64,000 nucleotides of DNA from JBBDMC01 sp963775235 (GTDB lineage Bacteria > Pseudomonadota > Alphaproteobacteria > Rhizobiales > Kaistiaceae): positions 434,001-498,000 of the forward strand of contig CAVZHY010000007.1 in the NCBI GenBank assembly GCA_963775235.1, given 5' to 3'. Numbering within the stretch: position 1 is the first letter of the stretch; the number at the start of each line of letters is the position of its first letter. This document shows, piece after piece, positions 54,232-63,819 of this stretch. A program made the position numbers and the translations under genes. Under the pieces are notes generated by a model that had not been told where the DNA came from, ran no database searches, and was given only the letters and a program-made list of their open reading frames with translations.

Positions 54232-54805
54232 TTGGCGAGTACCGACACGGCGGACCATCCGGAGCCGACCCGCCGCGACTTCATCTACATCGCTACCGGC
54301 GCGGTGGTCGCCGTCGGCGCCGCGCTCACGGTCTGGCCGCTGATCGACCAGATGAACCCGGACGCGGCGGCGCTGGCGCTCGCCTCGATCGAGGTCGACG
54401 TCTCGTCGGTCACGCCGGGCATGTCGATGACCGTCAAATGGCGCGGCAAGCCGGTCGTCATCCGCCGGCGGACCGACGCCGAGGTCGCCGAGGCCCAGCA
54501 GGTCGACGTCAGCACGCCTGCGCGACCCGGTACGCCCGCAACGCCAATCTGCCCGCCGACGCGCCGGCCACCGACGCCAACCGCTCGGTGCCGGGCAGGG
54601 AGGCGTGGCTGATCATGATCGAGGTGTGCACGCACCTCGGCTGCATTCCGCTCGGCCAGCAGGGTCTCTACGGCGGCTGGTTCTGTCCCTGCCACGGCTC
54701 GCAGTACGACACCGCCGGCCGCATCCGCCAAGGGCCCGGCGCCGCAGAACATGGCGATCCCGACGTACCAGTTCACCTCCGACACCAAGCGTCAAGATCG
54801 GCTGA
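54232..54805 (+). CDS. petA: Ubiquinol-cytochrome c reductase iron-sulfur subunit (frameshifted)
   Basis: The Rieske subunit of the cytochrome bc1 complex. It starts at a TTG with AAGGGAA upstream. The N-terminus has TRRDFIYIATGAVVAVGAAL, a Tat-like membrane anchor. The cluster-binding motifs CTHLGCIPLG and WFCPCHGSQYDTAG are intact in one frame. Breaks near 54,517, 54,738 and 54,791 are each removed by deleting one base, and the restored end is SDTKVKIG. The protein transfers electrons from ubiquinol to cytochrome c1 on the periplasmic side. First gene of petABC. Confidence 0.9.
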
Positions 54806-54825
54806 TCGGGGCGAGACACGACAAC

Positions 54826-56076
54826 ATGGCCGAGCACTCAACGACCTACCAGCCGAAAAGCCGCGCCGGGAGGTGGCTCGAGAGCCGGCTGCCGGTCTTC
54901 GGTCTCATCCACTCCTCGTTCGTCGCCTATCCGACGCCGCGCAACCTGAACTACTGGTGGACGTTCGGCGGCATCCTGACGTTTCATGCTCGGTCGCCCA
55001 GATCGTCACCGGCATCGTGCTCGCCATGCACTACACGGCGGACGCGGGGCTGGCGTTCAATTCGGTCGAGCACATCATGCGCGACGTGAACTACGGCTGG
55101 CTGTTGCGCTACCTGCACGCCAACGGCGCCTCGCTGTTCTTCTTCGCCGTCTACATCCACATGTTCCGCAGCCTCTACTACGGCTCCTACAAGGAGCCGC
55201 GCGAGGTCCTATGGATCCTCGGCGTCATCATCTTCCTGCTGATGATCCTGACCGCGTTCCTCGGCTACACGCTGCCGTGGGGGCAGATGTCGTTCTGGGC
55301 GGCGACGGTGATCACCAGCCTGTTCACGGCGATCCCGGGCATCGGCCACGCGATCACGACGTGGCTGTGGGGCGACTTCGCCGTCGATAACGCGACGCTG
55401 GTGCGCTTCTACTCGCTCCACTACCTGCTGCCGTTCATGATCGCCGGGGTGGTGATCCTGCACCTGTGGTCGCTGCACGTCGTCGGCCAGAACAACCCGC
55501 TTGGCATCAACGTCAAGTCGAAGGAAGACACCGTTCGCTTCACGCCGTATGCGACGATCAAGGACCTCTTCGGCCTGTCGGTCTTCCTGATCCTTTTCGC
55601 GTGGCTCACCTTCTTCCTGCCCAACTATCTCGGCCATCCGGACAACTACATCCCGGCCAATCCGCTGCACACGCCGGAGCACATCGTGCCGGAATGGTAC
55701 TTCCTGCCGTTCTACGCGATCCTGAGGGCCATCCCGAACAAGCTCATCGGCGTCATCGCCCTGTTCTCCGCGATCATCGTCCTGGCGTTCGTGCCATGGC
55801 TCGATACCTCGCGGGTGCGCTCGGCGAAGTTCCGGCCGGTCTATCGCCAGTTCTTCTGGATCCTGGTGCTGGCGACCGTTGGCCTTGGCTACCTCGGCTC
55901 GCAGCCGCCGGAGGGCGGTTACGTCGATCGCCGCGCGCATCCTGACCGCGTATTACTTCCTGCATTTCCTGTCATCATGCCGATGGTCGGGGTGATCGAG
56001 CGACCGAAGCCAAGGCCGGCGAGCATTACCGAGGCGGTGCTCGCGCGAAGGCGGTGCGGTCGAGGCGAAGAGCTGA
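54826..56076 (+). CDS. petB: Cytochrome b of the bc1 complex (frameshifted)
   Basis: Cytochrome b, about 416 residues, with eight or so helices. After a double break near 54,987-54,995, where the sequence should read TFMLVAQIVTG, one long frame covers the heme-binding histidines (VLAMHYTAD, YLHANGAS, SLHYLLPFM, ILHLWSLHVV) and the Qo-site PEWYFLP motif. More breaks are at about 55,924 and 55,972 and near 56,055, the last restoring GGAVEAKS and a stop at 56076. It is a separate gene, not fused to cytochrome c1, because a stop codon and a new signal peptide follow. Confidence 0.9.
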
Positions 56077-56081
56077 CGACG

Positions 56082-56950
56082 ATGAAACGGCACGTTCCGC
56101 TCTCTCGCGGCCGCCGCCGTTGTCGCGGGCTGTCGCTCGCCGCGGGTGCGCAACATGCAGCTGGGCAGGAGCTGCAGCACCTACCCGCTCAAGCCGCCGC
56201 CGTTGCAGCGCTGGTCGTTCAGCGGCTTCTTCGGCACGTTCGACCAGGCCCAGCTGCAGCGCGGCTACCAGGTCTACAAGGAGGTCTGCTCCAGCCTGCC
56301 ATTCGATGAACCTGGTCGCCTTCCGCACGCTCGCCGACCGCAACGGTGCCGCATTTCACCGCGCGCGAAGAGGTGAGGGCGCTGGCGGCGAGATACCAGG
56401 TCGACCGACGGGCCCAACGACAAGGGCGAGATGTTCCAGCGGCCGGGCAAAACCGTCCGACACGTTTCCGGCGCCGTTCCCCAATCCCGAAGCCGCCGCC
56501 GCCGCCAACGGCGGCGCCGCGCCGCCCGACCTGTCGGTGATCGCCAAGGCGCGCGGCATCTCGCGCGGCGTGCTGTGGGGCCTGCTCGATTTCTTCACCG
56601 CCTACCAGGAGGCCGGGCCGGACTACATCCACGCCCTGCTCACCGGCTTCACCATGCCGCCTCCGGGCGTCACCGTGCCGGCGGGGACGTACTACAACCC
56701 CTATTTCGACAACGGCATCTCGCTGCATATGCCGCCGCCGCTTTCCGACGGACAGGTCACGTACAGCGATGGGTCGCCGGAGACGGTCGATCAGTACGCG
56801 CACGACGTGGCTGCCTTCCTGATGTGGACGGCGGAGCCGCATCTCGTCGACCGCAAGCGGCTGGGCTTCGAGGTGATGGTGTTCCTGGTGGTGTTCGCCG
56901 GGCTGATGTACGTGACCAAGCGGAAGGTGTGGTCCGGGGTCGCGCACTGA
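56082..56950 (+). CDS. petC: Cytochrome c1 of the bc1 complex (frameshifted)
   Basis: Cytochrome c1 of about 285 residues in several pieces. It starts at the ATG at 56082 with a signal peptide. The heme motif Cys-Ser-Ser-Cys-His is broken in the given sequence by an extra C near 56,305; without it the frame reads KEVCSSCHSMNLVAFRTL. Further breaks lie near 56,350, 56,400 and 56,455. The C-terminal half is clean: GLLDFFTAYQEAGPDYIHAL, the heme-ligand methionine region NGISLHMPPPLSDGQV and the membrane anchor MVFLVVFAGLMYVTKRK. It passes electrons to soluble or membrane cytochrome c. Confidence 0.9.
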
Positions 56951-56972
56951 TACGCGGTGCAGCGATGACATA

Positions 56973-57000
56973 AAAAAGGGCCCCGGCGGGGGCCCTTTTT
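56973..57000 (+). terminator. Rho-independent terminator after petABC
   Basis: A perfect 12-base stem (AAAAAGGGCCCC with GGGGCCCTTTTT) around a GGCG loop, followed by T residues, lies 23 bases after the petC stop. It is the strongest terminator in the window. The A and T runs on both sides make it able to work for the opposite strand too. Confidence 0.93.
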
Positions 57001-57025
57001 GTAGCTGCACTGGCGGCCGCGCGTA

Positions 57026-57300
57026 CTACGGATGTTGCTGCCGGTTGGCGTGGTCGGCCAGCGTCAACGCCAGGCCGAAGCCGGGGACGAGGCAGAGGAG
57101 CAATTTGCCTCTCTGCTTGCCGATGACAACGCCGTTCGGGTTAGCTTCTTCTCGGCGTCGGCCACAACGATCGCCTCGCAAAGGGCGGAACTGGCGATCC
57201 ACAGCGGCACAAATACACCGCCCGCCTTCGCGGGTTGCGGTTGGGCGACGAATGCCGCAAAAGCAAGCGCTGCCATCGCGCCGTACACTATCCGTTTCAT
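57026..57300 (-). CDS. Small secreted protein, probably frameshifted
   Basis: It starts MKRIVYGAMAALAFAAFVAQ with a signal peptide ending AKA, then GGVFVPLWIASSALCEAIVV. In the given frame the remainder is a serine-rich tail; one base over from about 57,145 it reads NPNGVVIGKQRGKLLLCLVP then GFGLALTLADHANRQQHP and stops at 57026, a more protein-like end. I therefore take a single-base error near 57,145. Function unknown. Confidence 0.55.
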
Positions 57301-57464
57301 CCAGACCCCCGAATCATCTGTCAGGACCGCATCTGCGGCGTTCGCTTAGCACGGAACGGCGTTGACGCCAATCCGGCCCGCCCGCCGCCGGGCTTTGCGG
57401 GTTGACGGCAGGCGTCGTTGCTGGGATGGCCTTGGCGGCCTCGCAGACCTGGGAACGGCAAAGG

Positions 57465-58095
57465 ATGCTTAGCCACGATTTCCGGACGATTTTCGTCCAC
57501 GTGCCGAAAACGGCCGGCCAGAGCATCGAGGTGGTATTCCTGAACAGGCTGAATCTCACCTGGCAGGAGCGCGGGCGGCTCCTGCTCGGGCCCCAACCGC
57601 GATCCGGCCAAGGGTCCGCCGCGGTTGGCGCACCTGTACGCCGATGAATACGTCGGCTGCGGTCACATCAGTGCGGAGGACTTCGCCGGCTACTTCAAGT
57701 TCGGCGTGGTTCGCAACCCGTGGGCGCGGGCGGTGTCGGAGTACAAGTTCTCCTACCAGCCGCGCGGCATCGCCTTCGACCTGTTCCTGGGCGAGGTGGT
57801 CGGCAAGGGGCGCGGTGTGATGGAGCGCCGGCATATCGATCCGCAGAAGCGCTTTCTCTACGGCGAGGACGGCGCGCTGCTGGTCGACCGGGTGCTGCGG
57901 TACGAATCGCTCGCCGCCCAGTTCGCCGGGGTCAGCCGGAAGATCTTCGGGCGGAACGAAGCGTTGCCCGTGATCAATGCGTCGCGCGACCCCAGCAGCT
58001 ACCGGGCCTTCTACAACGAAGCCGGGCGCCGCCTGATCGCGGAAATCTACGGCGACGACATCGAGACTTTCGGGTATCACTTCGACGACGGATAA
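57465..58095 (+). CDS. Sulfotransferase family protein (frameshifted)
   Basis: About 209 residues. The PAPS 5'-phosphosulfate loop is TIFVHVPKTAGQSIE (residue 8 on) and the 3'-phosphate loop is FGVVRNPWARAVSEYKFSY. A break near 57,595 (an extra C in a C run) separates RGRLLLGP from NRDPAKGPPRLAHLYADEYV. It is of the sulfotransferase-2 type that modifies carbohydrates or lipids; the acceptor is unknown. The ATG at 57465 has GGAAAGG upstream. It lies 12 bases before a GST gene. Confidence 0.82.
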
Positions 58096-58107
58096 GGCTG
58101 ACGGGCG

Positions 58108-58779
58108 ATGGACGACTTCCACATCTACATCGGTTACCGCACGGTCTCGTCGTGGTCGCTGCGCGGCTGGCTGCCGATGAGGAAAGTCGGCGTGCCCTTC
58201 ACCGAGACGCTGGTGCGCTACCGCGCGCCGGCCGGGAAGGAGAAGCTGGTCGCGTTGTCGCCGACGGGCAGGGTGCCGCTCCTCGTCCACACGCGCGATG
58301 GTAGCGAGGTGAAGGTCTGGGATTCGCTGGCGATCGGCGAATACCTGGCGGAGCTGTTCCCCGAGGCGCGGCTGTGGCCGCAGGACCCGGCGGCGCGCGC
58401 CCACGCCCGCGCCATCACGGCTGAGATGCATTCCGGCTTCCGGCCATTGCGCGACCACCTGTCGATGGCGCTGCTTGAACGGCGGCCGGGCGAGGGGCTG
58501 CACGAAAAGGGCGTCGCCGCCGACATTGCCCGTATCGAGACGATGTGGACGCATTGCCGCCAGACATGGGGCAAGCCGGCCGGCGGCCCGTATCTGTTCG
58601 GCCACTTCACCATCGCCGACGCCGCCTACGCGCCGGTCGCGACGCGTTTCCGCACCTACATGCCTCACCTCATGCCGGTGTGCATGGCCTATGTCGAAAC
58701 GTTGCTCGCCGACCCCGATTTTCTGCAATGGGAGGCGGCGGCGATGAACGATCCGCCGCCGGAGCCGCCGACGCCGTAG
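58108..58779 (+). CDS. Glutathione S-transferase family protein
   Basis: A 223-residue GST. The thioredoxin-like domain (1-80) has YRTVSSWSLRGWLPMRKVGV and SPTGRVPLLV with the cis-Pro motif, then DSLAIGEYLAELFPE. The helical domain (90-215) has YLFGHFTIADAAYAPVATRF. The catalytic serine may be in SSWS. Member of the maleylacetoacetate isomerase-like group by motif, but the substrate is unknown. Confidence 0.88.
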   Translation: MDDFHIYIGYRTVSSWSLRGWLPMRKVGVPFTETLVRYRAPAGKEKLVALSPTGRVPLLVHTRDGSEVKVWDSLAIGEYLAELFPEARLWPQDPAARAHARAITAEMHSGFRPLRDHLSMALLERRPGEGLHEKGVAADIARIETMWTHCRQTWGKPAGGPYLFGHFTIADAAYAPVATRFRTYMPHLMPVCMAYVETLLADPDFLQWEAAAMNDPPPEPPTP

Positions 58780-58895
58780 GGCAGACCGTTTGCATCAGGC
58801 CCGGCAATTTCCACCGGACCGACGGCGACTTGAATTCCCGTTTGCTGTCCTTAGCTCACTATCGCCGGGGCGGGTGGATCAACCGGGAATGAGCG

Positions 58896-59285
58896 ATGAC
58901 AACGCCAGCCGAGACCGTCACCGAATTTCTTCGCGCCTTCATGTCCGGCGACAGCGACCGCGCATGGCACATGGCCACCGACGATTTCCACTTCCGCGCT
59001 TCGCAGCACGAAGACGAGGGTGACAAAAACGCGTATTTCGCGGGTTCGCGTGAAAAAGCGAAATTCATCGACCATTTCCGCATCCTCCGACAGTGGGAGG
59101 ACGGTGATCAGGTGTCGACGATCTACGAATTGTCCATCCGGACGCCCGAGGGGAGGGGTTCGATGACCCTCAGTGAATGGCACACGGTGCGTGACGAGCA
59201 GGTCGCGTCGACGTTCATGGTGTTCAACGCCAAGGCCAAGGCAGTCAGCTTGATGGGACGCGCGCTCGCCGGCCACCGTCACTGA
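58896..59285 (+). CDS. SnoaL-like (NTF2-fold) protein
   Basis: A 129-residue protein with the NTF2-like pattern: an N-terminal helix (TVTEFLRAFMSGDSDRAWHM), ATDDFHFR, then beta strands ending with TFMVFNAKAKAVSLMGRAL. Similar proteins act as small isomerases or have unknown roles. The ATG at 58896 is preceded by GGGAATGAGCG. No operon partner. Confidence 0.78.
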   Translation: MTTPAETVTEFLRAFMSGDSDRAWHMATDDFHFRASQHEDEGDKNAYFAGSREKAKFIDHFRILRQWEDGDQVSTIYELSIRTPEGRGSMTLSEWHTVRDEQVASTFMVFNAKAKAVSLMGRALAGHRH

Positions 59286-59441
59286 TCGGGCCCCCGGCTC
59301 CAGTGCGACCGGGCGACTTCCGAAGAGCGGGCAAAAGCGTTTCTTGTCGTGATCGTGTCACCGGTTTGGGCTAGGGTCGGTTGCTAAGCTGGCAAAGGTT
59401 TGGCCGGCTGTAATCCCGCTCAGGCAACCAGGGGAACTTCC

Positions 59442-60308
59442 ATGACACGCACAACCCATGCCGCCCTGTGGGCGGTTGCGGCGACGGCCCTCAGCCTGCC
59501 GCTCGCCGGCGGTGGTGCTCTCGCCGCCGACGCTGTGCCGCAAAACGATCTCCTCAACGCGACGCTGTGGGTGGAGAACTCCGTCGAGTACAAGGCCAAT
59601 ACCGAGGCGATGTATCAACTCGCCAAAGTCCGGCTGGACCAGGCGCTGGCCGACAAGAGCTGGACTGCGGCGACGGAACAGACCGGCAATTTCCAGGACC
59701 TGCCGCCGGCAATTATCCTCGACGCCGACGAGACCGTCATCGACAACGGCGCCTACGAGTCATGGCTGGTCAAGACCGGTCAGGACTATGCGGGCAAGAC
59801 GTGGGCGGCCTGGGTCGCCGACGCCAAGGCGACGGCGGTACCGGGTGCGGTCGATTTCACCAAGTACGCCAACTCCAAGGGCGTGAAGGTCTTCTACGTC
59901 ACCAATCGCACCGCGGATCAGGAGGACGCAACCCGCAAGAACATGGAGGCGCTGGGCTTTCCGATGGGTGGCAACGTCGACACCTTCCTGATGAACAACG
60001 AGAAGACGGACTGGACGTCGAAGAAGGGCACGCGGCGCGCGTTCATTGCGCAGGATTATCGCGTCCTGCTCCTGGTCGGTGACAACTACGGCGATTTCTC
60101 CGACGACTACGGCGGCTCGGAGGCTGACCGGCAGGCCTCATATGAATCCAACATGGCGCACATCGGCCACGACTGGATATTCATCGCCAACCCTGAATAC
60201 GGCTCGTTTGAATCGGCGCCGTTCATGAACGACTACTCCAAGTCGCCTGACCAGCGCCGCCAGATGAAGATCGACGCGCTGCCGGGTTGGAGCGGACCGC
60301 CGCAATAG
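59442..60308 (+). CDS. HAD-type acid phosphatase, lipoprotein e(P4)-like
   Basis: A 288-residue secreted HAD phosphatase. The signal peptide covers residues 1-29 (GGGALAAD). The nucleophile motif is ILDADETVIDN with Asp94 and Asp96; motif II is VFYVTNRT; the late acidic motif is LVGDNYGDFSDD. It lacks the lipobox cysteine of true lipoproteins. Such enzymes cleave phosphate from nucleotides in the periplasm. The ATG at 59442 is chosen (MTRTTHAALW). A two-way terminator follows. Confidence 0.88.
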   Translation: MTRTTHAALWAVAATALSLPLAGGGALAADAVPQNDLLNATLWVENSVEYKANTEAMYQLAKVRLDQALADKSWTAATEQTGNFQDLPPAIILDADETVIDNGAYESWLVKTGQDYAGKTWAAWVADAKATAVPGAVDFTKYANSKGVKVFYVTNRTADQEDATRKNMEALGFPMGGNVDTFLMNNEKTDWTSKKGTRRAFIAQDYRVLLLVGDNYGDFSDDYGGSEADRQASYESNMAHIGHDWIFIANPEYGSFESAPFMNDYSKSPDQRRQMKIDALPGWSGPPQ

Positions 60309-60317
60309 ACTGACGTT

Positions 60318-60349
60318 GATTGAGGGCGCGAGCGGGCGCGCCCTCAATC
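60318..60349. terminator. Bidirectional hairpin between convergent genes
   Basis: A perfect 13-base stem (GATTGAGGGCGCG and its complement) with a six-base loop lies ten bases after the phosphatase stop and overlaps the stop of the minus-strand MaoC-like gene at 60344. It has no T run, but placement between two convergent ends suggests a shared terminator. Confidence 0.6.
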
Positions 60350-60793
60350 GAGCGACATCATGACGTGCGCTGTTACGGCGAACACCGTCTCGCCCTTCTG
60401 GTTCACGCCGGAGAACGCCGTGGTGACGACGCCCATGCCGGGGCGTGACTGCGACCGCCGCTTGGCGACCATGCGGGCGGAATAGGTGATGCGGTCGCCG
60501 GCGTAGACCGGCTTGATCCACCTGAGGTCGTCGAAACCGGGCGAGACGCCGAAGCGTGGTCGCCCGGCACCAAGCCCGCGGAAATAATCGACCTGCAGGC
60601 GCATCATGACGGCCGCGGTATGCCAGCCCGAGGCGACCAGGCCACCGAACGACGACCTGGCAGCGGCTTCCTCGTCGACGTGGAAGGGCTGCGGGTCCCA
60701 GTCGCGGGCGAAGGCCTTGATGCGGTCGGCGGTGAAGTCGTAACTGCCGAATTCGAACGTCTCGCCGACGGTCATGGCGTCAAAAGCGTTCAT
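60344..60793 (-). CDS. MaoC-like hot-dog hydratase
   Basis: A 149-residue MaoC-type protein. The hydratase motif is AFARDWDPQPFHVDEEAAAR with the catalytic Asp and His, and the GGLVASGWHTAAVMMRL helix follows. It overlaps the upstream MaoC-like gene by four bases (ATGA at 60790-60793). The two similar proteins may form a heterodimer or act on different enoyl thioesters. Confidence 0.85.
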   Translation of the reverse strand: MNAFDAMTVGETFEFGSYDFTADRIKAFARDWDPQPFHVDEEAAARSSFGGLVASGWHTAAVMMRLQVDYFRGLGAGRPRFGVSPGFDDLRWIKPVYAGDRITYSARMVAKRRSQSRPGMGVVTTAFSGVNQKGETVFAVTAHVMMSLD

Positions 60794-61227
60794 GGCCGTC
60801 GTCCGAACATGATCGGGTTCTCGAACCACATCACGACGACACCGCCATCCTCGCTGAATTCATGACGGAAACGCACGATGCCGCGGTCCGGTCGGCTGCG
60901 CGATGCGCGCGCGTCGATCACGACCGACCGGGCGGCAAGGGCGGTGTCGGGCCTGACCGGGCGCACCCACTTCAGCGTCTCGATGCCGGGGGAGCCCATC
61001 GAGGAGGACTCCAGCAGCATGGAATCGCACATCATCCGCATGAAGATGGCGGCGACGTGCCAGCCCGATGCGATCAGTCCGCCGAGGACGGCGGTCTCCG
61101 GCGCGTCGGGGTCGAGGTGGAACGGCTGCGGGTCGTACTCGCGCGCGAACGCGACGATGTCGTCGGCGCTCACCACCCGGGTGCCGTGGTCGATGGTTTC
61201 CCCGACCTCGAAGTCCTCGAAATAGCG
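60790..61227 (-). CDS. MaoC-like hot-dog hydratase (paralogue)
   Basis: A 145-residue MaoC-type protein starting at a GTG with GGAAGGAC upstream. It has AFAREYDPQPFHLDPDAPET with Asp and His, and GGLIASGWHVAAIFMRMM. It shares almost the same motifs with the following gene, so the two arose by tandem duplication. Family members hydrate enoyl-CoA compounds. No CoA-linked partner gene is nearby. Confidence 0.85.
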   Translation of the reverse strand, partial: RYFEDFEVGETIDHGTRVVSADDIVAFAREYDPQPFHLDPDAPETAVLGGLIASGWHVAAIFMRMMCDSMLLESSSMGSPGIETLKWVRPVRPDTALAARSVVIDARASRSRPDRGIVRFRHEFSEDGGVVVMWFENPIMFGRRP

Positions 61228-61386
61228 CACTGCTGATGTCCTTCCCGTGTTCCGGCCGGGCGAAGTACCGCGGATCGGCACGTCCGGCAACGATCCCGCC
61301 GAAGGACAGCCGGCTTTCTCGTGTTATGGTGCCGAGGTCCGGACCGCCGCATCCGGCGGCGGTGGGGGATCGGTGGGGGAAAGGCG

Positions 61387-62542
61387 ATGCACGCAACCTG
61401 TGTTGTCGGGCCGCTGGTGGCGGCCGTAGCGATGGTGTTTGCGACGACTGGAGGGGCGCAGCCGTCGCGTTCGCCCGCTGACGCGATGACCCGGCAGGTG
61501 ATCAAGTCCCCTGCCTGGCCGAAGGCGGTCTGCAACGACGGCACGGCACCGATTTTCTACTTCAGTCCCGGGTCCGGCGATGACCGCAACAAATGGATCC
61601 TGTTCCTGCAGGGCGGCGCCGGCTGCATGACCGACAAGGTCTGCATGGAGCGGCAGCGCCAGCAGAAGGAACTGGTCACCGGGTCGGGCGCACCGGCGTC
61701 GCGGAACTTCGATGGCCTGCTGTCCACCTCAAAAAGCGTGAACCCGGATTTTGCGACCTTCGCGCACGTGTACGTCCATTATTGCAGCTCCGACTTCTGG
61801 GCCGGCGACGGCGAGAACAAGGTCGGCGGTTCGACCTGGCAATTCCGCGGCCATGAGATTATCGACGCGCTGCTGGACCAGTTGCTGGCAAAGTCGATCG
61901 GCGGTGCACCGACGCTTGCCGCGGCCACCGACGTGCTGGTGGCGGGCACCTCGGCAGGCGGCATCGGGGTCCACAACAACCTCGACCACATCGCCGCGCG
62001 GCTGCCGAACGCGAGCGTCAAGGGCATCGCCGACAGCGGCTGGATCCCCGCCGGGGTCAGGCGCTTCGGTCCCGGCATACTCGACACCAGAAACGACTCT
62101 CCGGAGGCAATGGCGTTTCTTCATAGCCAGCCGGACGAGTCGTGCGCGGCCGCCAATCCGGGCCATGAGAGCAGCTGCCTCGGTGAAGGTTTTGTTTTCC
62201 CCTACATCAGCACGCCGATGTTCGTGTACGGCGACCAGCACGACCCGGTGCTGCTCAGCATGCTGGGCATCATTCCCGGCCATCGGGCCGACCAGGCGGA
62301 GAAGGCTTACGTGATGAAATACGGGCAGGCCGTGCGCCAGTCGCTGCGCGATGTGCCGGCGTACTTCGTCACCGCCAACACCACCCACACGGCGCTGCTC
62401 AACGGCACGGTTCTCGCAGGCGGCGATCGGCGGCCAGACGCTCGCCCAGACGATCGGCGACTGGTACTTCGGCCGGCCGGGCAACCTTCAGGTGCTGGGG
62501 CATCCCGGCGAGGGCAAGGTCGACGCGCGGGAAGTGCAGTAG
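61387..62542 (+). CDS. Pectinacetylesterase-family esterase (frameshifted near the end)
   Basis: A secreted protein of about 384 residues with a signal peptide (to TTGGAQ). The family blocks are KWILFLQGGAGCMT, HYCSSDFWAGDG and the serine motif VAGTSAGGIGVHNNLDHI, then IADSGWIPAG; a histidine in TANTTHTALLNG may complete the triad. A break near 62,425 is repaired by one base, giving AIGGQTLAQTIGDWYFGRPG and the stop at 62542. The family includes plant pectin acetylesterases and Notum. The bacterial substrate is unknown. Confidence 0.8.
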
Positions 62543-62551
62543 GCTACCCGG

Positions 62552-63650
62552 TCACACGTTGAACTTGAACAGCATCACGTCGCCGTCGCGCACGACGTAG
62601 TCCTTGCCTTCGTCGCGTGCCTTGCCGGCGTCGCGGGCGGCCTGCTCGCCGCCGAGGCGGACGAAATCGTCGTAGGCGATGGTCTGGGCGCGAATGAAGC
62701 CCTTTTCGAAGTCGCTGTGGATGGTGCCGGCCGCTTGCGGGTGCGCGGGCGCCGTCGGGGATCGTCCAGGCGCGCGCCTCCTTCGGGCCGGCGGTGAAGA
62801 AGGTGATGAGACCGAGAAGGGCGTAGCCGGCACGGATGAGGCGGTCGAGGCCCGGCTCCTCCAGGCCGATCGTGGCGAGGAACGCGCGCTGGTCGTCGGC
62901 GGACAGCTGGGCGATCTCGGCCTCGATCTCGGCGGAGATCGCAACGAAACCGGCACCCTCCGCCTCCGCCATCCTTGCCACCTGCTCGGAAAGGGCATTG
63001 CCCGAGGCGGCGGAGGCCTCCTCGACGTTGGCGACGTAAAGAACCGGCTTGGCTGTCAGGAGGTTGAGCGCCTTGAAGGCGGCTTCCGAGCCCTTCGGTA
63101 CCGCGACCAGGCGTGCGGGCTTGCCGATCGACAGAAGGTCGATCGCCGCCTCCATCAGCGCCACCTCGGCCTTTGCCTCCTTGTCGCCGCCCTGAGCGCG
63201 CTTCTTCAGCGGCGCCACCCGGCGCTCGAGGCTGGCGAGGTCGGCAATCATCAGCTCGGTGTTGACGGTCTCGGCGTCGGCGACCGGATCGACGCGGCCC
63301 TCGACGTGGGCGACGTCACCGCCCTCGAAGGCGCGCACCAGATGGATGATGGCGTCGACCTCGCGGATGTGGCCGAGGAACTGGTTGCCGAGACCCTCGC
63401 CCTTGGAGGCCCCGCGCACCAGCCCCGCGATGTCAACGAAACCGATCCGTGTCGGCACCACGTGGGCGGGCTTGACGATCGCGGTGATCCGGTCGAGACG
63501 CGGATCGGGCACGGCGACCTCGCCCGTGTTCGGCTCGATGGTGCAGAACGGATAGTTGGCCGCCTGCGCCGCGGCGGTGCGCGTCAGCGCGTTGAAGAGG
63601 GTCGACTTGCCGACGTTGGGCAGGCCGACGATGCCGCAGCGGAAACCCAT
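62552..63650 (-). CDS. ychF: Redox-regulated ATPase YchF (frameshifted)
   Basis: An Obg-family P-loop ATPase of about 366 residues. The start is MGFRCGIVGLPNVGKSTLFN with Walker A, followed by FVDIAGLVRGASKGEGLGNQ and the coiled-coil region. A break near 62,752 separates EARAWTIPDG from AAGTIHSDFEKGFIRAQTIA, the conserved TGS domain; deleting one base in the GC run mends it. The end is VVRDGDVMLFKFNV. YchF is widely conserved and binds ribosomes; this break is therefore probably a sequence error. Confidence 0.9.
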
Positions 63651-63819
63651 GGGATGTCCTCGAACGCGGGGGAGAGGGGCCGGGCCCGTCTTCTATCAGG
63701 CCGCAACCTGAGGACAAGGGCCTCGCCGGCGCGGGCGGATGCCTGTTCGGGTTGACGTGGCTCAAGGTCCGGGCCGAGGCGTTGGCTAGCCTCAGATTGA
63801 CGGATCGGAGTGTACGACC

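Noticed and set aside
54826..56950. Fused cytochrome b/c1 gene as in some Rhizobiales
   Set aside because: After correcting one base, cytochrome b ends at a TGA at 56074-56076 and cytochrome c1 has its own ATG and signal peptide.
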